Origin: Arachis hypogaea
Lineage: Eukaryota; Streptophyta; Magnoliopsida; Fabales; Fabaceae
Assembly (NCBI RefSeq): GCF_003086295.3
Contig: NC_092040.1
Coordinates: 55,159,559-55,223,558, forward strand
DNA: 64,000 bases
Direction of reading: 5' to 3'
The notes below the pieces were generated by a model, which searched no databases, was not told the DNA's origin, and saw only the letters and a program-made list of their open reading frames with translations. How positions within the stretch are numbered: the stretch's first letter is position 1; every line of letters begins with the position of its first letter. Positions 56,227-64,000 of this stretch are shown in pieces. The position numbers were made by a program, and so were the translations under genes.

Positions 56227-56559
56227 AAGAAAAGAAAGAAGAGAAGAGAGAGAGAGAGAGGAAGAGGAAATTCGAATGGTGTGGGGAATGAGGGGTGGCA
56301 AACGTTTATGTATAGAGTGGGGGGAGATTTTTGAAAAAAAGAAAAATTTGAAAGGAGATTTGAGGAGATATGGAAAGAAATTGAAAGAAGGGTGAGTTTT
56401 TGAACAAAATTTGGGAATGATTTGAAGAATGATTTTAAATTTTTGAAAATTTGAAAGTGAATGATGAGAGATTGAAATGTATCTTTGTGAAAAAAAATGG
56501 GTGAGAAAAGGAAAGTTTGAAAAAATCTGATTTGAAAACAAAATTGTGGTCCCCCTACC

Positions 56560-56870
56560 TTTCTGGCGTTAAACGCCCAGAATGGCACTCATTCTGGCGT
56601 TTAACGCCCAATTGGCACCCCTTTTGGGCGTTTAACGCCCAGCCAGGTGCCCTGGCTGGCGTTAAACGCCAGAAATCCTTTAGCACTGGGCGTTTTTCTG
56701 AACGCCCAGGATGCTGCACACCTGGCGTTAAACGCCCAGAATGGTGCCCATTCTGGCGTTTAACGCCCAAAATGGCACCATTCCTGGCGTTAAACGCCCA
56801 GAATGGTACCCATTCTGGCGTTTAACGCCCAAAATGCCCCTTACTGGCGTTTTTTCGCCAGTAAGCTCTT
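56560..56870. repeat. GGCGTTNAACGCC array of F
   Basis: About eight exact and two degenerate palindromes at roughly 30-bp spacing, arms up to CTGGGCGTT/AACGCCCAG, centres alternating A and T. It lies between integrase and 3' ORF, as in A and B. Confidence 0.8.
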
Positions 56871-56967
56871 TTTCTCTGCTTTTTGAGCTGAATCCTTCTG
56901 TAACTCTGTGAATTCCTTCATTTTTGATACTTGCCTCTGTAAGAACAAATCATATAACCTCCTAATG

Positions 56968-56985
56968 ACTGGGTTGCCTCCCAGC
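56968..56985 (-). promoter_or_regulatory. AGGCAA-loop hairpin (F)
   Basis: Minus strand GCTGGG-AGGCAA-CCCAGT: 5-bp stem plus a G-U wobble, 41 nt after the integrase stop. Confidence 0.65.
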
Positions 56986-57026
56986 AAGCGCTTCTTTACT
57001 GTCTTTAGCTGGACTTTCACTGAGAA

Positions 57027-59645
57027 TCACTCAAGTCTCAGTTTTGAGCATTCCTGCTCAAAGTTACCTTCAAGATAATGCTTGATTCTCTATCCATTAA
57101 CAATGAACTTCTTGTCGGGATCAGTATCCTGAAGCTCAACATATCCATATGGTGACACTCCTGTAATCACATATGGACCCCTCCACCGGGATTTGAGTTT
57201 TCCTGGAAACAGTCTGAGCCTAGAGTTGAAGAGCAGAACTTTTTGTCCTGGCTCAAAGACTCTGGTTGACAACTTCTTGTCATGCCATTTCTTTGCCTTT
57301 TCCTTATAAATTTTTGCATTTTCAAAGGCATTGAGTCTGAACTCCTCTAGCTCATTTAGCTGGAGCAGTCTTTTCTCACCAGCTAACTGTGCATCCATGT
57401 TTAGGAATCTGGTTGCCCAGTAGGCTTTATGTTCCCGTTCCACAGGCAAATGACAGGCGTTCCCATACACCAGTTGGTATGGAGAGGTTCCTATAAGAGT
57501 CTAGAATGCTGTTCTGTACGCCCACAGAGCATCATCCAAGCTCTTTGCCCAATCCTTTCTTCGGGCTATCACAGTCCGTTCCAGGATTCTCTTTAGCTCT
57601 CTGTTAGAGACTTCAGCTTGCCCATTTGTCTGTGGATGATATGGAGTTGCCACTTTGTGGCTAATTCCATATCTAACCATAGCAGAGTATAGCTGTTTGT
57701 TGCAGAAATGAGTGCCCCCATCACTGATTAGTATTCTGGGAACGCCAAACCTGCTGAAAATGTTTTTCTGGAGGAATTTCAGTACGGTCTTGGTATCATT
57801 AGTGGGTGTAGCAATCGCGTCTACCCACTTAGACACATAGTCCACTGCCACCAGAATGTAAGTGTTTGAGTATGATGGTGGGAATGGCCCCATGAAGTCA
57901 ATTCCCCATACATCAAACAATTCTATCTCTAATATCCCTTGTTGAGGCATGGCATATCCATGAGGCAGGTTACCAGCTCTTTGGCAACTGTCACAGTTAC
58001 GCACAAACTCTCGGGAATCTTTATAGAGAGTAGGCCAGTAGAAGCCACATTGGAGGACTTTAGTGGCTGTTCGCTCACTTCCAAAATGTCCTCCATATTG
58101 TGATCCATGGCAGTGCCATAGGATCCTTTGTGCTTCTTCTCTGGGTACACATCTGCGGATCACTCCGTCAGCACATCTCTTAAAGAGATATGGTTCATCC
58201 CAGAGGTAGTACTTGGCATCTGAAATTAATTTCTTTCTCTGCACGTAGCTGTACTCTTTGGGAATGAACCTCACAGCTTTAAAATTTGCAATATCTGCAA
58301 ACCATGGAGTTTCCTGAATGGTAAAGAGTTGCTCATCTGGGAAAGTCTCAGAGATCTCAGTAGAAGGGAGGGACGTCCCAGCTACTGGTTCTATCCGGGA
58401 CAGATGATCAGCTACTTGGTTCTCTGTCCCTTTTCTGTCTCTTATTTCTATATCAAACTCTTGCAGAAGCAGCACCCATCTTATAAGCCTGGGTTTTGAA
58501 TCCTGCTTTGTGAGTAAGTATTTAAGAGCAGCATGGTCAGTGTACACAACTACTTTGGATCCCACTAGATAGGATCTAAACTTGTCAATGGCATAGACCA
58601 CTGCAAGTAACTCTTTTTCTGTGGTTGTGTAGTTCTTCTGTGCGTCATTTAGAACACGGCTGGCATAATAAATGACGTGCAGAAGCTTGTTATGCCTCTG
58701 TCCCAACACTGCACCAATGGCATGGTCACTGGCATCATACATTAGTTCAAATGGCAATGTCCAATCTGGTGCAGAGATGACTGGTGCTGTGACCAGCTTA
58801 GCTTTCAGGGTCTCAAATGCCTGCAGACATTGTGTGTCAAACACAAATGGTGTGTCAGCAGCTAGCAGATTACTCAGAGGTTTTGCAATTTTCGAAAAAT
58901 CCTTTATAAACCTTCTGTAGAATCCTGCATGCCCCAGAAAGCTTCTGATTTCCTTAACATTGGCAGGTGGTGGCAATTTTTCAATTACCTCTACCTTTGC
59001 TTTATCCACCTCTATTCCCCTGCTTGAAATTTTGTGCCCAAGGACAATTCCTTCAGTCACCATAAAGTGACATTTCTCCCAGTTTAAAACCAGGTTAGTC
59101 TCTTGGCACCTTTTCAAGACAAGTGCTAGGTGATTAAGACAGGAGTTAAATGAGTCTCCATATACTGAAAAGTCATCCATGAAGACTTCCAGAAATTTCT
59201 CTACCATATCTGAGAAGATAGAGAGCATGCATCTCTAAAAGGTTGCAGGTGCATTGCACAGACCAAAAGGCATCCTCCTATAGGCAAACACGCCAGAAGG
59301 GCAAGTGAATGCTGTTTTCTCTTGGTCCTGAGGGTCTACTGCAATTTGGTTGTAGCCTGAATAGCCATCCAAAAAGCAGTAATAATCATGGCCAGCTAGT
59401 CTTTCTAGCATTTGGTCTATGAATGGTAAAGGAAAATGATCCTTTCTGGTGGCTGTATTGAGCCTTCTGTAGTCAATACACATGCGCCACCCTGTGACTG
59501 TCCTTGTAGGAACCAGTTCATTTTTTTCATTATGAACCACTGTCATGCCTCCCTTTTTGGGAACAACTTGGACAGGGCTCACCCAGGGGCTATCAGAAAT
59601 AGGATAAATAATCCCAGCCTCTAGTAATTTAGTGACCTCTTTCTG
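57027..59645 (-). pseudogene. Pol of F: RT, RNase H, integrase, with three nonsense codons
   Basis: RT from the frameshift at 59646 onward ([21 protein letters not shown]), RNase H ([22 protein letters not shown]), integrase HHCC ([19 protein letters not shown]) and DDE core ([27 protein letters not shown]), with the normal HPQTNGQAE. In-frame stops: TAG at 59237-59235, 57503-57501 and 57092-57090. The natural end is TGA 57029-57027. Relative to B, two of the three stops are CAG-to-TAG. Confidence 0.92.
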
Positions 59646-62043
59646 TCACCACCTCCTTCATGGCAGGATTTAGCCTCCTCTGTGGTTGGACTACTGGTTT
59701 GGCATTATCCTCCAATAGGATCTTGTGCATGCATCTAGCTGGGCTAATGCCCTTAAGATCACTTATGGACCACCCAAGAGCTGTCTTGTGTGTCCTTAGC
59801 ACTTGAATCAGTGCTTCCTCTTCCTGTGAATTTAAAGCAGAGCTTATAATCACTGGAAAAGTTTCACACCCTCCCAGAAATGCATACTTCAGGGATGGTG
59901 GTAGTGGTTTGAGTTCAGGTTTGGGAGGCTTATCCTCCTCCTGAGGAATTTTCGAAAATTCCTTTGCTTCCTCTGGTTCTTCTTGATCAGGTTGAGCATC
60001 TTTGAAGATGTCCTCAAGCTCTGATTCTAGGCTTTCAGCCATATTGATCTCTTCTACCAGAGAGTCAATAATGTCAGCGCCCATGCAGTCATTTGGTGTG
60101 TCTGGATGCTGCATAGCTTTTACAGCATTCAACTTGAACTCATCCTCATTGACTCTCAAGGTTACTTCCCCTTTTTGTACATCAATGAGAGTTCGTCCAG
60201 TTGCTAGGAAGGGTCTTCCTAGAATGAGAGTTGCACTCTTGTGCTCCTCCATTTCCAGCACCACAAAGTCAGTTGGAAAGGCAAATGGCCCAACCTTGAC
60301 AATCATGTCCTCAATTATGCCTGATGGATATTTAATGGAGCCATCAGCAAGTTGGAGGCATATCCGGGTTGGTTTGACTTCTCCAGTCAGCCCAAGCTTT
60401 CTGATAGTGGATGCAGGTATTAGATTGATGCTTGCTCCAAGATCACATAGGGCTGTCTTGGTGCAAGCACCTTCTAATGTGCATGGTATCATAAAGCTTC
60501 CTGGATCTTGAAGCTTTTCTGGTAAGCTTTTTAATATGACTGCACTGCATTCTTCAGTGAGAAACACTTTTTCAGTTTCTCTCCAATCCTTCTTATGACT
60601 TAAGATTTCTTTCATGAACTTAGCATAAGAAGGTATTTGCTCAAGTGCCTCTGCAAACGGAATCTTTATTTCAAGAGTCCTTAGATAGTCTGCAAAGCGG
60701 GCAAATTGCTTATCCTGCTCCGCTTGGCGGAGTTTTTGAGGATAAGGCATCTTGGCTTTATATTCTTCAACCTTAGATGCTGCAGGTTTATCCCTTACAG
60801 AAGTGGTTGAAGAAGCCTTGTTAGAGGGATTACTGTCAGCTCTCTCAGGTGTCTGATTCTCCCTAGGCGTCTGGACGCCAGGATTGGGTGGAAATTGGGC
60901 GTTTAACGCCAACTTTTCCCCCTTTTCTGGCGTTTGAACGCCAGAACTGGGCAAGGAATGGGCGTTTAACGCCAGCTTTCCTTCCCTTTCTGGCGTTTGA
61001 ACGCCAATGACATTCCTCTCTGGGCTCTTACTGTCCTCAGAGGGATTTTGAACAGTGGTTTGGTTGTCCTCTGTCAATTGTTCCTTGTTTGTCTTTTTAC
61101 TCTTTTGAGCAGTGTTATTCAGGGTCCTCCCACTCCTCAATTGAACTGCTTGACATTCCTCTATTATCTGTTTAGATATTTGCTGTTTTGCTTGATTTAA
61201 CTGCAGTTCTAAGCTCTTGTTAGCAACTTTAGTTTCATGGAGCATCTCTTTAAAGTCTGCTAACTGTTCTGTCATTAGGAGCAATTGTTGATTAAGCTCA
61301 ATTATTTGTTCTTGAGGACTAGGGTCAGTGACTACTGCCATGGCTTCCTCTTTTGGAGAGAACTCATTGCTAGAGTACAAATATTGGTTTCTAGCAATAG
61401 TGTCTATAAGCTCTTGAGCTTCTTCAATTGTCTTCCTCATGTGTATAGATCCACCAGCTGAGTGGTCTAAAGACATCTGAGCTTTTTCTGTAAGCCCATA
61501 GTAGAAAATGTCTAACTGTACCCACTCTGAAAACATTTCAGAGGGACATTTCCTTAGCATACCTCTATACCTCTCCCAGGCATTGTAAAGGGATTCATTA
61601 TCCTCTTGTTTAAAGCCTTGGATGTCCAGCCTTAACTGTGTCATCCTTTTTGGAGGGTAAAAATGATTCAGGAATTTGTCTGACAACTGTTTCCATGTCT
61701 TTATGCTTGCTGTAGGTTGGTTATTCAACCACCTTTTAGCTTGATCTTTTACAGCAAATGGAAACAGTAATAGTCTGTAGACATCCTGATCTACCTCTTT
61801 ATCATGTACTGTGTCAGCAATTTGTAAAAACTGTGCCAGAAACTCAGTAGGTTCTTCCTGTGGAAGACCGGAATACTGGCAGTTTTGCTGCACTATGATA
61901 ATGAGTTGAGGATTTAGTTCAAAGCTGCTTGCTTTGATGGGAGGTGTACAGATGCTACTCCCATATGCATCTGTAATGGGGTTAGCATATGACCCCAGAG
62001 TCCTTTTGGACTGATTAATCCCACTTAGGTCCATAATGGACAA
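59646..62043 (-). pseudogene. Gag-protease-RT start of F, frameshifted into pol
   Basis: Almost 800 codons from ATG 62043. Gag domain about residues 40-215, coiled coil about 240-310, palindrome-encoded repeat region about 345-400 (GVQTPE, LALNA), aspartic protease CDLGASIN at about residue 530, GRPFLATGRTLIDVQ near 610, then the RT start. An extra base at 59646 shifts the frame within the first RT segment. No CCHC knuckle. The start aligns with B's gag start after a few residues. Confidence 0.9.
60870..61015. repeat. GGCGTTNAACGCC palindromes inside F gag
   Basis: About five copies in coding sequence (GGGCGTTTAACGCCA, CTGGCGTTTGAACGCCAG and others) at about 30-bp spacing. Same position as in B gag. 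Confidence 0.7.
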
Positions 62044-62577
62044 AAGGGAAATGATAATGATTGCAAGGGGATAAATTTTGTTTTTTTTTTTTTTTGAATT
62101 TACGAAAAAAAAAAGAATAAAACAAAATAAAATTTAAAATAAAAATTCGAAAATCAAAAAGAAAATAAGATCAAAGCAAATTGAGAACTGAATCAATTAG
62201 TTAATTAAAAAGATTTTGAAAACAGCAATTAAAAAGATATGATTGAAAAATTTTTATGAAAAAGATTTGATTTTGAAAATAGGAAAGAGAAAAACACAAA
62301 AAGACACCAAACTTAAAATTTTAGAAAATCAAACTCAAATTTTTCGAAAATTTTTAAGGGAAAAACACAAAGAGGACACCAAACTTAGAATTTTTATGAA
62401 TCAAAAAGGGACTAAGAACATGCAAAAATCGAAAATTAAAAGAAAGGCAAAAGCATGCAATGGACACCAAACTTAAAATATAAAACTAGACTCAACTAAA
62501 AGACTCTAAACCAACAAAAAATAAAACAGTCCTAATCTAAGCAACAAGATAAGCCGTCAGTTGTCCAAACTCAACAA
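62044..62577 (-). other. 5' leader of F
   Basis: AT-rich. The TTTAAGTTTGGTGTC-type motif recurs three times (about 62306, 62378 and 62463). No gene. Confidence 0.6.
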
Positions 62578-62595
62578 TCCCCGGCAACGGTGCCA
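62578..62595 (-). promoter_or_regulatory. Primer binding site of F
   Basis: Plus strand TCCCCGGCAACGGTGCCA, one mismatch to the tRNA-Asp 3' end, 6 bases from the LTR. Confidence 0.88.
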
Positions 62596-62601
62596 AAAAC
62601 T

Positions 62602-64000
62602 TGGTGCACGAAATTGCAATCACACTTTTGCAACTCCGCACAACTAACCAGCAAGTGCACTGGGTCGTCCAAGTAATACCTTGCGTGAGCAAGGGTCGAT
62701 CCCACGGAGATTGTCGGCTTGAAGCAAGCTATGGTTATCTTGTAAATCTTAGTCAGGATATCAGAAATTATCAGGATTGTTTGTGAAAAGCAAAAGAACA
62801 TGAATTGATTACTTGTTTTGCAGTAATGGGAAATAGGTTGAGGTTTGGAGATGCTCCATCTTCTGAATCTCTGCTTTCCTACTATCTTCTTCTTCAAACA
62901 CGCAAGTCTCCTTCCATGGCAAGCTGTATGTAGGGTTTCACCGTTGTCAATGGCTACCTCCCATCCTCTCAGTGAAAACGATTGCATATGCTCTGTCACA
63001 GCACGCGGAATTCATCTGTCGGTTCTCAATCAGGCCGGAATAGAATCCAGTGATTCTTTTGCGTCTGTCACTAACGCCCCGCCTTCAGAAGTTTGAAGCT
63101 CGTCACAGTCATCCAATCATTGAATCCTACTCAGAATACCACAGACAAGGTTTAGACCTTCCGGATCCTCTTGAATGCCGCCATCAATTCTAGCTTATAG
63201 CACGAAGATTCCGATTAAAGAATCCAAGAGATAACTACTTAATCTAAGGTAGAACGGAGGTGGTTGTCAGGCACACGTTCATAGTTGAGAATGATGATGA
63301 TTGTCACGGATCATCACATTCATCCGGATTAAGAACAAGTATTATCTTAGAATGGAAGCAAGCATGATTGAATGAGAAACAGTAGTAATTGCATTAATCC
63401 ATCAAGACACAGCAGAGCTCCTCACCCCCAACCATGGGGTTTAGAGACTCATGCCGTGGAAAGTACACAAAGAAAACGTGTAAAGTGTCATGAGGTACTC
63501 ATACAAAGTCAAAAGATCCTATTAATAGTAAACTAGTATCCTCAGGTTTACAGAAATGGGTAAATGACATAAAAATCCACTTCCGGGCCCACTTGGTGTG
63601 TGCTTGGGCTGAGCAATGAAGAATTTTCGTGTAGAGACCTTTTCTGGAGTTAAACGCCAGCTTTCATGCCAGTTTGGGCGTTTAACTCCAAGTTTTATGC
63701 CAGTTCCGGCGTTTAACGCTGGAATTTCTGAGGGTGACTTTGAGCGCCGGTTTGGGCCATCAAATCTTGGGCAAAGTATGGACTATCATATATTGCTGGA
63801 AAGCCCAGGAAGTCTACTTTCCAATGCCGTTAAGAGCGCGCCAATTGGGCTTCTGTAGCTCCAGAAAATTCGCTTCGAGTGCAGGGAGGTCAGAATCCAA
63901 CAGCATCTGTAGTCCTTTTTGGTCTCTGAATCAGATTTTTGCTCAGGACCCTAAATTTCAGCCAGAAAATATCTGAAATCACAGAAAAACACACAAACTC
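62602..64000 (-). repeat. 5' LTR of F, truncated by the window end
   Basis: Collinear with 52551-53949. The last ~125 bp and the right TSD lie outside. Confidence 0.92.

Larger units (their letters stand above)
52551..64000 (-). mobile_element. Element F: near-complete gag-pol LTR retrotransposon (FIDEL-like)
   Basis: Minus strand: 5' LTR (62602 to past the window end), PBS, gag-protease, pol, both hairpins, palindrome array, 3' ORF, 3' LTR (52551-54073). Full length would be about 11.6 kb. Left TSD candidate TGTAG (52546-52550). LTRs belong to the A/K family, while gag and pol are close to B. Confidence 0.93.

Noticed and set aside
56560..56870. CRISPR-like array of regularly spaced short palindromic repeats
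   Set aside because: Repeats are 13 bp with variable centres, spacers are related retroelement sequence, and the genome is eukaryotic.

Overview
The window is plant nuclear DNA with no host gene, tRNA or rRNA that I can support. Almost every base belongs to Ty3/gypsy LTR retrotransposons or fragments of them. Most carry a primer binding site matching the 3' end of plant tRNA-Asp (TGGCGCCGTTGCCGGGGA), as in the Athila/Tat branch. The pol order RT-RNase H-integrase, the extra ORF after integrase and the dense nesting suggest pericentromeric heterochromatin. The LTR and leader sequences with repeated GGCGTT-N-AACGCC palindromes resemble peanut (Arachis) FIDEL/Feral-type elements. That species call is recollection plus inference, not a database result.

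Layout (letters are mine). Left block: a Tekay/Del-like LTR fragment L (11515-12625) flanks minus-strand element H (4790-11514). H is invaded by a minus-strand LTR K (3547-4789), which is invaded by plus-strand element G (1-3546). Centre: minus-strand element I (12626-15209) is cut by a Tekay-like LTR J (15210-16444 and 46151-47491). J holds C (16445-46145, TSD GTCTC), C holds B (23061-45076, TSD CTGCT), B holds A (29414-40304, TSD GCTAC), and A holds a Mutator-like fold-back element (34570-35098, 10-bp TSD). Right block: J is also invaded by D (from 47492), D by minus-strand E (from 50862), and E by minus-strand F (52551 to beyond the window end).

B and F encode gag, protease, RT, RNase H and integrase. 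B is broken by one frameshift and by A. F is broken by one frameshift and three nonsense codons. A has gag and protease but no pol, and its LTRs are of the F type, so it looks like a non-autonomous partner of an F-like helper. C and D are non-autonomous relatives carrying a Pro/Tyr-rich ORF I do not recognise. H carries a different short unrecognised ORF.

The most interesting signals are in the non-coding parts. A hairpin with an AGGA loop and covarying stems occurs twice in each element whose 3' region is complete. One copy sits at the 3' LTR border. In A, B, F and H the other lies 54-56 nt before an ATG. A second hairpin with an AGGCAA loop and covarying stem lies just after the gag/pol (or substitute) stop in five elements. 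Each LTR family also carries its own array of short GC-rich palindromes. The 5' leader of A holds several PBS-derived copies and a set of TGGCY-loop-RGCCA hairpins.
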